The notes under the pieces are model-generated. The model was not told where the DNA came from. It did no database searches and saw only the letters and a list, made by a program, of their open reading frames with translations. A DNA stretch of 35,121 bases from Burkholderia sp. E7m39 (GTDB lineage: Bacteria > Pseudomonadota > Gammaproteobacteria > Burkholderiales > Burkholderiaceae): NCBI GenBank assembly GCA_001319865.1, contig BBSL01000053.1, positions 1-35,121 of the forward strand. Direction: 5' to 3'. The position numbers and the translations under genes are program-made. This document shows positions 10,162 through 21,022 of the stretch, piece by piece. How positions within the stretch are numbered: the first letter of the stretch is position 1; each line of letters opens with the position of its first letter.

Positions 10162-11355
10162 ATGGAATTCCAGATGCTGGAAACGGAAACCAACGGCACC
10201 ATCATCAAGGTGGTGGGCGTCGGTGGTGCGGGCGGCAATGCAGTCATGCACATGATCAATCGCGGCGTGCAAGGCGTCGACTTCATCGTGATGAACACGG
10301 ACGCTCAGGCGCTGTCGCGCTCGCGCGCACCGAACGTCATTCAGCTGGGCAACACCGGTCTGGGCGCAGGCGCAAAGCCGGAAATGGGCCGCGCAGCAGC
10401 AGAAGAAGCACGTGAGCGCATCGCGGACGCACTGCGTGGCGCACACATGGTGTTCATCACGGCAGGGATGGGCGGCGGCACGGGCACGGGCGCAGCACCC
10501 GTGGTCGCGCAGATCGCCAAGGAAATGGGCATTCTGACGGTTGGTGTCGTCAGCAAGCCGTTCGAGTTCGAAGGCGGCAAGCGCATGCGCGTCGCCGAAG
10601 CCGGTTCGCAGCAACTGGAGGATCACGTCGACTCGCTGATCGTCGTCCTGAACGACAAGCTGTTCGAGGTGATGGGCGATGACGCCGAGATGGACAAGTG
10701 CTTCCAGTGCGCTGACGACGTGCTCAACAACGCAGTAGCCGGCATCGCGGAAATCATCAACGTCGACGGTCTGGTGAACGTCGACTTCGAAGACGTGAAG
10801 ACGGTAATGGGCGAGCAGGGCAAGGCGATGATGGGCACGGCGACGGTCGCCGGCGTCGATCGCGCGCGCCTCGCTGCAGAGCAGGCTGTTGCCAGCCCGC
10901 TGCTGGAAGGCGTCGATCTGTCGGGCGCGCGCGGCGTGCTGGTCAACATCACGTCGAGCCGTTCGCTGCGTCTGTCGGAAACGCGCGAAGTGATGAACAC
11001 GATTAAGAGCTATGCTGCTGACGACGCGACCGTGATTTTTGGCGCGGTGTACGACGACGCGATGGGCGATGCGCTGCGCGTGACGGTGGTGGCGACGGGC
11101 TTGGGTCGTCAGGCGAAGAAGCAACAGCAGGCACCGATGACGCTGCTGCGCACGGGCACGGACAACCAGCCGGTCGGCGCGATGCAACATGCGTACACGC
11201 CGCATCACGCAGCAACGGCGGACTACGGTTCGCTCGACACGCCGGCAGTTTGGCGTACGTCGCGCGACACGGCTGCTTCGCACGTGCAGGCGCTGCAGGA
11301 AAAGGGCGTCGACACGTACGACATCCCAGCCTTCCTGCGCAAGCAGGCGGACTGA
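10162..11355 (+). CDS. ftsZ: Cell division protein FtsZ
   Basis: FtsZ is the tubulin-like GTPase that forms the Z ring. The ATG at 10162 is chosen because GGAGG lies five bases upstream (10153-10157) and the protein then begins MEFQMLE, as expected for betaproteobacterial FtsZ. The frame is open further upstream without an ATG. The 397-residue product has GGAGGNAV near the N-terminus, the GTP-binding GGGTGTGAAPV, the T7-loop region with NVDFEDVKTVM, and the conserved C-terminal tail DTYDIPAFLRKQAD that binds FtsA and other partners. A linker rich in Ala, Thr and Gln separates core and tail. This closes the dcw operon. Confidence 0.98.
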   Translation: MEFQMLETETNGTIIKVVGVGGAGGNAVMHMINRGVQGVDFIVMNTDAQALSRSRAPNVIQLGNTGLGAGAKPEMGRAAAEEARERIADALRGAHMVFITAGMGGGTGTGAAPVVAQIAKEMGILTVGVVSKPFEFEGGKRMRVAEAGSQQLEDHVDSLIVVLNDKLFEVMGDDAEMDKCFQCADDVLNNAVAGIAEIINVDGLVNVDFEDVKTVMGEQGKAMMGTATVAGVDRARLAAEQAVASPLLEGVDLSGARGVLVNITSSRSLRLSETREVMNTIKSYAADDATVIFGAVYDDAMGDALRVTVVATGLGRQAKKQQQAPMTLLRTGTDNQPVGAMQHAYTPHHAATADYGSLDTPAVWRTSRDTAASHVQALQEKGVDTYDIPAFLRKQAD

Positions 11356-11381
11356 GGCTCACGCAGGAGCGGGCTTTCTGC

Positions 11382-11412
11382 GGCGTAATCGGGTTGGCAG
11401 GTTGATTACGTC
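11382..11412 (+). other. Stem-loop after ftsZ
   Basis: CGTAATC (11384-11390) pairs with GATTACG (11404-11410), and two more pairs (one G-U) extend the stem to nine. The loop is 13 bases. There is no following T tract, so it is not a classical intrinsic terminator. It may slow or stabilise the 3' end of the dcw transcript. The remaining 11413-11594 contains no promoter I can defend. Confidence 0.35.
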
Positions 11413-11571
11413 CGGCAGAACTGCACGAGCGTGGCGGGTGGAACGGCAAACAGGCCGCGTTGGGTAGCGCGCGCGGCATGGACAGGTGCCCTCTTCGCAA
11501 TCGCGAAGCGGTCTGGGCGACTGTCGCCGGATGAAAGCTCCACTGCGGCACGAGTACGGGCGAGCGTGCTC

Positions 11572-11583
11572 CGCATCGATGCG
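11572..11583. repeat. 12-base perfect palindrome before the peroxiredoxin gene
   Basis: CGCATCGATGCG is its own reverse complement. It ends one or two bases before the AAGGA ribosome binding site of the peroxiredoxin gene. It could be an operator half-site pair or a small mRNA hairpin that hides the ribosome binding site. There is no evidence beyond symmetry and position. Confidence 0.3.
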
Positions 11584-11594
11584 AAGGAACGAGC

Positions 11595-12104
11595 ATGATT
11601 CAGGTAGGTGAAAAGCTTCCCCAGGCGACCGTTTACGAGTTGATCGAGGACGAACGCGAGGGCTGCACGATCGGGCCGAACAGCTTCGACGTGCACGAGC
11701 AGACGGCGGGCAAGCGCGTGGTGATCTTCGGATTGCCGGGCGCGTTCACGCCCACCTGTTCTGCGAAGCACGTGCCGGGCTATGTCGAACAGGCGGAGAA
11801 GTTGCATGCCGCCGGTATCGACGAAATCTGGTGCGTCTCCGTCAACGACGCGTTCGTCATGGGCGCGTGGGCACGCGATCAGCACACCTCGGGCAAGGTG
11901 CGCATGATGGCGGACGGCAGCGCGGCTTTCACCAAAGCACTCGGTCTGGAGCAGGATTTGTCGGCGCGCGGGATGGGAATCCGTTCCCAGCGCTACGCCA
12001 TGGTGGCCGACGACGGCGTGGTCAAGACGCTGCACGTCGAAGCACCCGGCAAGTTCGAAGTGAGCGATGCGGCCAGTATTCTCGCCACGTTGAGCCAGGC
12101 ATGA
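11595..12104 (+). CDS. Type II (Prx5-like) peroxiredoxin
   Basis: Thiol peroxidase of the AhpC/TSA-redoxin superfamily that reduces peroxides in the cytoplasm. The 169-residue product shows GLPGAFTPTCSAKHVPG with the peroxidatic Cys at residue 55 and a second Cys at residue 80 (DEIWCVSVND). The 25-residue spacing matches the plant type II/Prx5 arrangement, where these two form an intramolecular disulfide. AAGGA lies just upstream of the ATG. It stands alone between ftsZ and lpxC, a placement I recall from Burkholderiales; whether it is read from an ftsZ transcript or its own promoter is unclear. No signal peptide is visible. Confidence 0.92.
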   Translation: MIQVGEKLPQATVYELIEDEREGCTIGPNSFDVHEQTAGKRVVIFGLPGAFTPTCSAKHVPGYVEQAEKLHAAGIDEIWCVSVNDAFVMGAWARDQHTSGKVRMMADGSAAFTKALGLEQDLSARGMGIRSQRYAMVADDGVVKTLHVEAPGKFEVSDAASILATLSQA

Positions 12105-12146
12105 CGGGGCCTTGAAGCTTCGTCGCAGGCGTGCGAACGTTCGTTT

Positions 12147-12169
12147 GTTGCGCTGCGGCAACGCTTTTT
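12147..12169 (+). terminator. Weak intrinsic terminator after the peroxiredoxin gene
   Basis: GTTGC (12147-12151) and GCAAC (12158-12162) form a five-pair stem followed by GC and TTTTT (12165-12169). The stem is short, so efficiency is doubtful, but the position 43 bases after the stop codon is right for a terminator. Confidence 0.4.
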
Positions 12170-12195
12170 GTGACCTTGATGTGACAGGCCGTAAC

Positions 12196-12240
12196 GCGGG
12201 CCGATGACCGGAAACGCCTCCATTCCGGGCATCGGCCCGT
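12196..12240. repeat. Long hairpin-forming inverted repeat between the peroxiredoxin gene and lpxC
   Basis: GGGCCGATG (12198-12206) pairs with CATCGGCCC (12230-12238), flanked by two further outer pairs (one G-U). After one mismatch CCGGAA (12208-12213) pairs with TTCCGG (12223-12228) around a nine-base loop. This gives about 17 pairs and no T tract on either side. It could protect an mRNA 3' end or act as a protein-binding or structural element. Confidence 0.5.
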
Positions 12241-12314
12241 CACGCTTCCCGATCAAGTAATGCAGCGAAACAGATTGAAACGCCAGCGCAACGACGCTCC
12301 GGAACCGATTGGAG

Positions 12315-12320
12315 TATAAT
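12315..12320 (+). promoter_or_regulatory. Candidate -10 box of the lpxC promoter
   Basis: TATAAT matches the sigma70 -10 consensus exactly, in an AT-rich island that is unusual for this genome. No good -35 box lies at 16-18 bases spacing. Transcription would begin near 12327, leaving a leader of about 49 bases that contains the 12336-12355 hairpin. Confidence 0.5.
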
Positions 12321-12335
12321 CGTGCTATGAATTAA

Positions 12336-12355
12336 AAAATCCTGATTAGGATTTT
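12336..12355 (+). promoter_or_regulatory. AT-rich hairpin in the lpxC leader
   Basis: AAAATCCT (12336-12343) and AGGATTTT (12348-12355) are perfect inverted copies around GATT. It begins about nine bases after the expected transcription start and ends 20 bases before the lpxC ATG. A DNA operator or an RNA structure are both possible. Confidence 0.5.
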
Positions 12356-12375
12356 CAATCGAGTAGAAGATCACC

Positions 12376-13293
12376 ATGTTGAAGCAGCGCACTATCAAAC
12401 AGATCGTCAAGACGGTTGGCATTGGCTTGCACTCGGGCCGCAAGGTCAACCTGACGCTCAGCCCGGCCGCGCCGGACACGGGCATCGTGTTTTCCCGCGT
12501 GGATTTAGCCACGCCGGTGGACATTCCCGCGTCGGCGATGGCGATCGGCGATACGCGGCTTGCATCGGTGTTGCAGAAAGACGGCGCGCGCGTGTCGACG
12601 ATCGAGCACCTGATGTCCGCGTGCGCGGGCCTCGGAATCGACAACCTCTACGTCGACGTCACCGCTGAAGAAATTCCCATCATGGACGGCAGTGCGGCGT
12701 CCTTCGTGTTCCTGATCCAGTCGGCGGGTATCGAAGAGCAGAACGCGGCGAAGAAGTTCATCAAGGTCAAGAAGCCGGTCGAAATCCGCGACGGCGACAA
12801 GTTCGCGCGTCTCGATCCGTATTTCGGCTTCAAGCTGAAGTTCACGATCGACTTCCGCCATCCCGCTGTCGACAAGACGGGCCAGGCGCTTGAAGTGGAC
12901 TTCGCGAACACGTCGTATGTGCGCGAAATCGCGCGTGCCCGTACGTTCGGCTTTGCGCACGAGGTCGAAATGATGCGCGAACTGGGTCTGGCGCGCGGCG
13001 GCAGCATGGATAACGCGATCGTGCTGGACGAATATCGCATTTTGAACAACGACGGCCTGCGCTACGACGACGAGTTCGTGAAGCACAAGATGCTCGACGC
13101 GATTGGCGATCTTTACGTGGTCGGGCATCCGCTGCTCGCGGCGTATGACGCATACAAGTCGGGTCACGGCCTGAACAACGCGCTGCTGCGCGAACTGCTC
13201 GCGAACGAAGACGCCTACGAGATCGTCACGTTCGACGATCCGCAGAAGGCGCCGCGCGGTTTTGCGTATGACACGCAGACGGCGTTCGCCTGA
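12376..13293 (+). CDS. lpxC: UDP-3-O-acyl-N-acetylglucosamine deacetylase LpxC
   Basis: LpxC is the zinc-dependent cytoplasmic deacetylase that commits UDP-acyl-GlcNAc to lipid A synthesis. The 305-residue product has normal family length. The zinc ligands can be placed: His78 in [12 protein letters not shown], and His237 and Asp241 in [11 protein letters not shown]. The N-terminal [19 protein letters not shown] is the family signature. It is preceded by an AT-rich promoter region with a TATAAT box and a leader hairpin, so it probably has its own promoter despite lying behind the dcw genes. It ends at a strong terminator. Confidence 0.98.
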   Translation: MLKQRTIKQIVKTVGIGLHSGRKVNLTLSPAAPDTGIVFSRVDLATPVDIPASAMAIGDTRLASVLQKDGARVSTIEHLMSACAGLGIDNLYVDVTAEEIPIMDGSAASFVFLIQSAGIEEQNAAKKFIKVKKPVEIRDGDKFARLDPYFGFKLKFTIDFRHPAVDKTGQALEVDFANTSYVREIARARTFGFAHEVEMMRELGLARGGSMDNAIVLDEYRILNNDGLRYDDEFVKHKMLDAIGDLYVVGHPLLAAYDAYKSGHGLNNALLRELLANEDAYEIVTFDDPQKAPRGFAYDTQTAFA

Positions 13294-13324
13294 AGCCCGC
13301 TGCCCGGTAGGTCGGGCGGTAACG

Positions 13325-13352
13325 AAAAAGCGGCCTTGAAGGCCGCTTTTTT
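13325..13352. terminator. Bidirectional intrinsic terminator between lpxC and dciA
   Basis: AAAAAGCGGCC (13325-13335) pairs with GGCCGCTTTTT (13341-13351) around TTGAA, followed by a further T. The flanking A and T tracts allow it to end both the rightward lpxC transcript and the leftward dciA transcript. It sits 31 bases after the lpxC stop and 24 bases after (leftward of) the dciA stop. Confidence 0.9.
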
Positions 13353-13375
13353 GTTTCAACGCGCGATTTGCGCCG

Positions 13376-13879
13376 TCACTTCCGATGCCGTGCCGCCATG
13401 CGCGCCAGCGCAGCCTGCAACGGCGACGGTTCCAGCGATTCGCTGAGCGCGTGTAGTGCGTCGGCGCCCGCGCGCGACATGCGTGCCTGCTTCGCGCGCG
13501 GCGGCTCCTTTGCGGGCTGCGGACGGACGCGAATTCTCAGCGCATTGACCGGCCAGCCGCGCTGCTGCAAATCCGACAGCAGCCGCGGCTCCATGTGCCG
13601 CAGGCGCGCGGCCAGCGCGTTGTGCGCCGCAAAAAGGGCGAGCACGCCGTCCTTGATGAAGCCGGGCTCGATGCTCGTCGCCAGGTAGTCGGGAAGTAGC
13701 TCGCTGAGATCCCGCTCCAGCGCGGCAATCTGCTCGACGCCGGCGCGCAACGCGGCAAACGCGTCGGTGCGATTCAGCACTTCGGCGACGGCCTGCGGCC
13801 GGCGCACGTCGAAGTTGCGCGAGCCGAGCTTCGGTCCCGGCTTTAGCGCTTGCCTTGAAAACGGTGAGAAACGGCTCAT
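13376..13879 (-). CDS. dciA: DUF721 protein, probable DciA-type replicative helicase loader
   Basis: The 167-residue product contains a DUF721 domain at about residues 20-120, recognised from the pattern ELLPDYLATSIEPGFIKDG, then LAARLRHMEPRLLSDLQQ and the NALRIRVRPQ strand. DciA proteins of this family help load or run the DnaB helicase in bacteria without DnaC. In Pseudomonas a DUF721 gene beside lpxC was described as dciA, and this one has the same neighbour. The C-terminal third is basic and Ala-rich and probably disordered. It is transcribed opposite to lpxC and secA, giving a divergent region of 298 bases with secA. The family call is good; the function is inferred from family and synteny. 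Confidence 0.75.
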   Translation of the reverse strand: MSRFSPFSRQALKPGPKLGSRNFDVRRPQAVAEVLNRTDAFAALRAGVEQIAALERDLSELLPDYLATSIEPGFIKDGVLALFAAHNALAARLRHMEPRLLSDLQQRGWPVNALRIRVRPQPAKEPPRAKQARMSRAGADALHALSESLEPSPLQAALARMAARHRK

Positions 13880-13990
13880 CTGCGGGTTGGGTAGTGGCCC
13901 GCGCCCCGCGCGTGCCGATCTCGCGATTGTACCGTGCTGGCATGTGCGCCGGCGCGTGCCGCGCGAGCGCCTTCGAGGCGGACGCGATGC

Positions 13991-14008
13991 CCTGGCCGGA
14001 CGGCCAGG
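13991..14008. repeat. Palindrome in the dciA-secA divergent region
   Basis: CCTGGCC and GGCCAGG are inverted copies around GGAC, with a possible eighth pair. It lies 112 bases upstream of dciA and about 39 bases upstream of the candidate secA -10 box. GGACGGCCAGGC from this element recurs near 26558-26570. Confidence 0.45.
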
Positions 14009-14043
14009 CTCTTACCGCTGACACAGGCGCACGCGGGGGCGCG

Positions 14044-14052
14044 TGCTAAAAT
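14044..14052 (+). promoter_or_regulatory. Candidate extended -10 promoter element for secA
   Basis: TGCTAAAAT combines a TG extension with a -10-like TAAAAT (14047-14052). No good -35 box is seen at normal spacing; CTGACA at 14018 is 23 bases away. The leader to the secA ATG would be about 118 bases. Confidence 0.4.
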
Positions 14053-14098
14053 CCATGATTCGAATTTACTCTTGACCTAGCCGCCGAGGCCCCAACGT

Positions 14099-14142
14099 CA
14101 ATGGGTTGCAACAAAGTAAAAGGGTGCGAGAACCACCCATTG
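14099..14142 (+). promoter_or_regulatory. Stem-loop in the secA leader
   Basis: CAATGGGT (14099-14106) pairs perfectly with ACCCATTG (14135-14142) across a 28-base loop. The left arm contains the ATG of the 26-codon leader frame, so the structure would hide that start codon. Confidence 0.4.
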
Positions 14143-14177
14143 CAGCCCAGCCGAAGCCGCGACGCAACCACGATCCG

Positions 14178-14181
<4 letters not shown>
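14101..14181 (+). CDS. Candidate 26-codon leader peptide translationally coupled to secA
   Basis: An ATG at 14101 opens a 26-codon frame starting [14 protein letters not shown] and ending in ATT/Arg-rich residues. Its TGA (14179-14181) overlaps the secA ATG (14178-14180) as ATGA. GAGG (14086-14089) lies 11 bases before its start. The secA start has no recognisable ribosome binding site, so coupling would explain how secA is translated. E. coli secM occupies the same position before secA, but this frame is far shorter, has no signal peptide and no visible SecM arrest motif. It is a prediction from layout alone. Confidence 0.4.
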
Positions 14182-16991
<2,810 letters not shown>

Positions 16992-17000
16992 CACAAGAGG

Positions 17001-17030
17001 GCGGCGCGCATCAGGCGCGCCGCGTCGTTT
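17001..17030 (+). terminator. Candidate terminator after secA
   Basis: GCGGCGCGC (17001-17009) pairs with GCGCGCCGC (17015-17023) around ATCAG, then GTCGTTT. The stem is strong but the T run is only three bases, so termination may be partial. It begins nine bases after the secA stop. Confidence 0.6.
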
Positions 17031-17098
17031 GAAGCGCGCAGTGCTGTTGATTTCGCGGTGGCGCGGGTCCCTCCGGCGCCATCACCCATGACCCTCAG

Positions 17099-17116
17099 TG
17101 CCGGCATCCGCCGGCA
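17099..17116 (+). repeat. Inverted repeat in the argJ leader
   Basis: TGCCGGC and GCCGGCA form a seven-pair stem with loop ATCC, ending 24 bases before the argJ ATG. No ArgR-like operator is evident. It could be an RNA hairpin or chance. Confidence 0.3.
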
Positions 17117-17140
17117 TTTCAGTCTCGACAGGTCGCAAAC

Positions 17141-18382
17141 ATGGCTGTCAATTTCCCCTCGATCGATCCCGCTCAACTCCATCCCGTCGCCGGCGTCACG
17201 CTAGGCTGGGCCGAGGCGAATATCCGCAAGCCGAATCGCAAGGACGTGCTCGTCATTTCCGTCGACGAAGGCGCGACGGTCGCGGGTGTGTTCACGTCGA
17301 ACCGTTTCTGCGCGGCGCCTGTGACGGTTTGCCGCGCGCATCTCGAACGCGTGCGCACGGGCGGCAAGGGCATTCGCGCGCTGGTCGTGAACACGGGCAA
17401 CGCGAACGCGGGCACGGGCGAGCCGGGCATGGCGCACGCACGTGAGACCTGCGACGAACTTGCACGTCTTGCGGGTATCGCGCCCGAGCAGGTGCTGCCG
17501 TTCTCGACGGGCGTGATCCTGGAGCCGCTGCCCATCGACCGTCTGAAGGCCGGTCTGCCCGCTGCCTTGGCGAACCGCCAGGCGGCCCACTGGTACGACG
17601 CCGCGCAAGCCATCATGACCACGGATACGTTGCCGAAGGCCGTCTCCCGCCAGGTCGCGATCGGCGGCCACACGGTGACGATGACGGGCATCAGCAAGGG
17701 CGCCGGCATGATCAAGCCGAACATGGCGACGATGCTCGGCTTCCTCGCATTCGACGCGAACGTCGCGCAGCCGGTGCTCGACGAACTGGTCAAGCACGTC
17801 GCCGATCGCTCGTTCAACTGCATCACGATCGACGGCGACACGTCGACGAATGACTCGTTCATCCTGATCGCATCGGGCAAGTCGAGCCTGCCGGCCATCA
17901 CGTCGACCGATTCGTCCGCCTATGTGGCCCTGCGCGACGCCGTCACGGAAACCGCGCAAGCGCTCGCGCAGTTAATCGTGCGAGACGGCGAGGGCGCGAC
18001 GAAATTCATGACCGTTCAGGTCGAAGGCGGCGCGGGCGTCGCGGAATGCCGCCAGATTGCTTATGCCATCGGTCATTCGCCGCTCGTGAAGACGGCGTTC
18101 TACGCCTCGGACCCGAATCTCGGCCGCATTCTGGCCGCGATCGGCTATGCGGGCGTGACGGATCTCGACGTCGGCAAGATTGATCTGTACCTGGACGACG
18201 TGCTCGTCGCGAAAGCGGGCGGGCGCAACCCGGCGTACAAGGAAGAGGATGGACAGCGTGTAATGAAGAAGGCGGAAATCCTGATTCGCGTGGTGCTGGG
18301 CCGCGGCAATGCTCAAGCGACGATCTGGACGTGCGATCTGTCGCACGACTACGTGAGCATCAACGCCGACTACCGTTCCTGA
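17141..18382 (+). CDS. argJ: Bifunctional glutamate N-acetyltransferase/amino-acid acetyltransferase ArgJ
   Basis: ArgJ recycles the acetyl group from N-acetylornithine to glutamate in arginine synthesis, and often also uses acetyl-CoA. The 413-residue product is made as a single chain that cleaves itself before the nucleophilic Thr. The site is seen in [15 protein letters not shown], with Thr197 as the first residue of the beta chain. [15 protein letters not shown] near residue 87 is another family signature. The end of the protein, [12 protein letters not shown], fits the family. It lies between secA and a DUF815 ATPase gene, only 26 bases from the latter. Confidence 0.97.
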   Translation: MAVNFPSIDPAQLHPVAGVTLGWAEANIRKPNRKDVLVISVDEGATVAGVFTSNRFCAAPVTVCRAHLERVRTGGKGIRALVVNTGNANAGTGEPGMAHARETCDELARLAGIAPEQVLPFSTGVILEPLPIDRLKAGLPAALANRQAAHWYDAAQAIMTTDTLPKAVSRQVAIGGHTVTMTGISKGAGMIKPNMATMLGFLAFDANVAQPVLDELVKHVADRSFNCITIDGDTSTNDSFILIASGKSSLPAITSTDSSAYVALRDAVTETAQALAQLIVRDGEGATKFMTVQVEGGAGVAECRQIAYAIGHSPLVKTAFYASDPNLGRILAAIGYAGVTDLDVGKIDLYLDDVLVAKAGGRNPAYKEEDGQRVMKKAEILIRVVLGRGNAQATIWTCDLSHDYVSINADYRS

Positions 18383-18408
18383 CCACGCTGAATCGCTCCT
18401 TTCCCGAC

Positions 18409-19278
18409 ATGGACAAACTCGAACAATTCCTGACTCGCGCCGAGGCCGTGCTGGTGCGGCTCGAAGCGATGCTTCCGCCCGCCGCGCCCGATATGGACTG
18501 GGCTGCCGCCATGGCGTTCCGCTGGCGCAAGCGCCAGGGGCGCGGTTATCTGCAGCCGGTGTCCGCCATCTCGTCGATCTCGTTCGACGATCTGCAGAAC
18601 ATCGACCGGCAGAAAAATCTGATCGAACAGAACACGAAGCAGTTCGTCAGCAAGCAGCCGGCCAACAACGTGCTGCTGACGGGCGCGCGCGGCACGGGCA
18701 AATCGTCGCTGATCAAGGCTTGCCTGAACGCGTACTCGAAAGACGGCCTGCGCCTGATCGAAGTCGACAAGGACGATTTGCACGATCTCGGCGATATCGT
18801 CGATCTCATTTCGACGCGCCCCGAGCGCTTTATCGTGTTCTGCGACGACCTGTCGTTCGAAGAAGGCGAGTCGGGCTACAAGGCGCTGAAGGTGGCGCTC
18901 GACGGATCGGTGGCCGCGCAGTCGGACAATGTGCTGATCTACGCGACGTCGAACCGGCGCCACTTGCTGCCCGAGTACATGAGCGACAACGAGACGTACA
19001 AGCACACGTCCGACGGCGAGATTCATCCGGGCGAAGTCGTCGAAGAAAAAATCTCGCTGTCCGAGCGCTTCGGCCTGTGGGTCAGCTTCTATCCGTTCAA
19101 GCAGGACGACTATCTGACGATCGTCGCGCACTGGCTGCATCACTTCGGCTGTAATGACGCCGATGTCGAGGCGGCACGCGGCGACGCGCTGATCTGGGCG
19201 CTGGAGCGCGGCTCGCGCTCGGGGCGCGTCGCGTGGCAATTCGCACGCGACTGGTCGGGCCGACGGGCACAAGCATGA
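18409..19278 (+). CDS. DUF815 family P-loop ATP-binding protein
   Basis: The 289-residue product is an AAA-like ATPase of the DUF815 type, whose role is not established. Walker A is GARGTGKSSLIK at about residues 91-102; the Walker B-like acidic strand is RFIVFCDDLSF near residue 145. A sensor-like YATSNRRHLLPEYM follows near residue 186. The ATG at 18409 is preferred because the open frame upstream lies inside argJ. The stop overlaps the mutT start as ATGA (19275-19278), so the two are probably co-translated. I do not assign a function; a chaperone-like or helicase-unrelated ATPase role is only a guess. Confidence 0.85.
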   Translation: MDKLEQFLTRAEAVLVRLEAMLPPAAPDMDWAAAMAFRWRKRQGRGYLQPVSAISSISFDDLQNIDRQKNLIEQNTKQFVSKQPANNVLLTGARGTGKSSLIKACLNAYSKDGLRLIEVDKDDLHDLGDIVDLISTRPERFIVFCDDLSFEEGESGYKALKVALDGSVAAQSDNVLIYATSNRRHLLPEYMSDNETYKHTSDGEIHPGEVVEEKISLSERFGLWVSFYPFKQDDYLTIVAHWLHHFGCNDADVEAARGDALIWALERGSRSGRVAWQFARDWSGRRAQA

Positions 19279-19718
19279 ACGACGCCGCACGCGACAAACC
19301 GCAGGGCGCGGTCGAGGTCAACGAAGCGGGCCGACGGGTGACGGAAGTCGCCGTCGGTGTGCTGGTGCAGCCCGATGGCCGCTATCTGCTCGCGCAGCGT
19401 CCGGCGGGAAAACCGTACGAAGGCTACTGGGAGTTTCCGGGCGGCAAGCTCGAGCCGGGCGAATCGGTCGAAGCGGCGCTCGCGCGCGAGTTGCACGAGG
19501 AACTCGGCATCGACGTGCAGGCGAGCCATCGCTGGCACGTGCTCGAACACGACTACCCGCACGCATACGTGCGTCTCTATTTCTGCAAGGTCACGGCGTG
19601 GCACGGCGAGCCGCATGGTCGCGAAGGCCAGGCGTTCGCGTGGCAGACATTGCCTGCCGACGTGTCGCCATTATTGCCCGCGACAATTCCCGTGCTGGAG
19701 TGGCTGGCGGCGGAATGA
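19275..19718 (+). CDS. mutT: NUDIX hydrolase MutT (8-oxo-dGTP diphosphatase)
   Basis: The 147-residue product fits MutT, which removes 8-oxo-dGTP from the nucleotide pool to prevent A:T to C:G mutations. The Nudix box reads GGKLEPGESVEAALAREL followed by HEELGI, matching GX5EX7REUXEEXGU. YLLAQRPAGKPYEGYWEFPG just before it is typical of the MutT subgroup. The start overlaps the upstream DUF815 stop. It converges on yacG, the same arrangement as in E. coli, which supports MutT over other Nudix subfamilies. Confidence 0.88.
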   Translation: MNDAARDKPQGAVEVNEAGRRVTEVAVGVLVQPDGRYLLAQRPAGKPYEGYWEFPGGKLEPGESVEAALARELHEELGIDVQASHRWHVLEHDYPHAYVRLYFCKVTAWHGEPHGREGQAFAWQTLPADVSPLLPATIPVLEWLAAE

Positions 19719-19753
19719 AGCGCGTTTGATGCCGCGGCTCGGTGTTGCAGGCT

Positions 19754-19779
19754 CATGCCGCTTGAAATATCGCGGCATG
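19754..19779. terminator. Candidate stem-loop between convergent mutT and yacG
   Basis: CATGCCGC (19754-19761) pairs with GCGGCATG (19772-19779) across a ten-base loop. There is no clear T tract on either strand. Position between converging genes favours a role at transcript ends. Confidence 0.4.
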
Positions 19780-19815
19780 GCGCTTGCGCTCGGCGGTTGA
19801 AACGGTGTGGGCTGC

Positions 19816-20010
19816 TCAGTGCGAGCGATGGTCGCCGGGCGTATCGTCCGTGGGCGGTTCCTCGTCGGTGCCACCAATCTTGTATTTTTCGGCCGCCCAC
19901 GCGCCGAGATCGATCTGCTTGCAGCGCTCGGAACAGAACGGGCGGAAGCGGTTCTCGGAAGTCCAGCGGACATCCTTTCCGCAGCTAGGGCATTTGACTA
20001 CAGTGACCAT
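19816..20010 (-). CDS. yacG: DNA gyrase inhibitor / zinc-binding protein YacG
   Basis: This 64-residue protein has the four-Cys zinc site C-X2-C (CPSCGKDV) and C-X3-C ([12 protein letters not shown]), followed by the conserved WAAEKYKI. YacG of E. coli binds GyrB and inhibits gyrase. The C-terminus is acidic and probably disordered ([19 protein letters not shown]). It lies 61 bases after zapD on the same strand and is probably in the same transcript. No good ribosome binding site is seen before the ATG. Confidence 0.93.
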   Translation of the reverse strand: MVTVVKCPSCGKDVRWTSENRFRPFCSERCKQIDLGAWAAEKYKIGGTDEEPPTDDTPGDHRSH

Positions 20011-20071
20011 TCGATCAGACGTTCAATCGGTAAAACGATAAGGCTAAGTAGGTGAGGCTGATTGCGTCGAA

Positions 20072-20898
<827 letters not shown>

Positions 20899-21022
20899 TC
20901 ACGCACTTTTTCTGCGGGCTCCCGTCAATTTATGCGCTGTATTGCGCGCATTCGTTGCGTGTAAGCGCGGTTCGCGACAACATGCGCCTGCTTTACGAAC
21001 GGCGAACAGAATCGCTCACGGC

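Noticed and set aside
7957..11283. An 1108-codon open frame on the - strand across ddl, ftsQ, ftsA and ftsZ
   Set aside because: Same composition bias, antisense to four core genes, no ribosome binding site or family similarity. Length is explained by GC-rich codon structure.
13356..14024. A 222-codon - strand frame overlapping dciA in another frame
   Set aside because: The 13376-13879 frame carries the DUF721 pattern; the longer one is Ala/Arg-rich without a domain and crosses the divergent regulatory region.
14018..14052. CTGACA plus TAAAAT as a complete secA promoter
   Set aside because: The spacing is 23 bases, too long for sigma70; only the extended -10 element is retained as a weak call.
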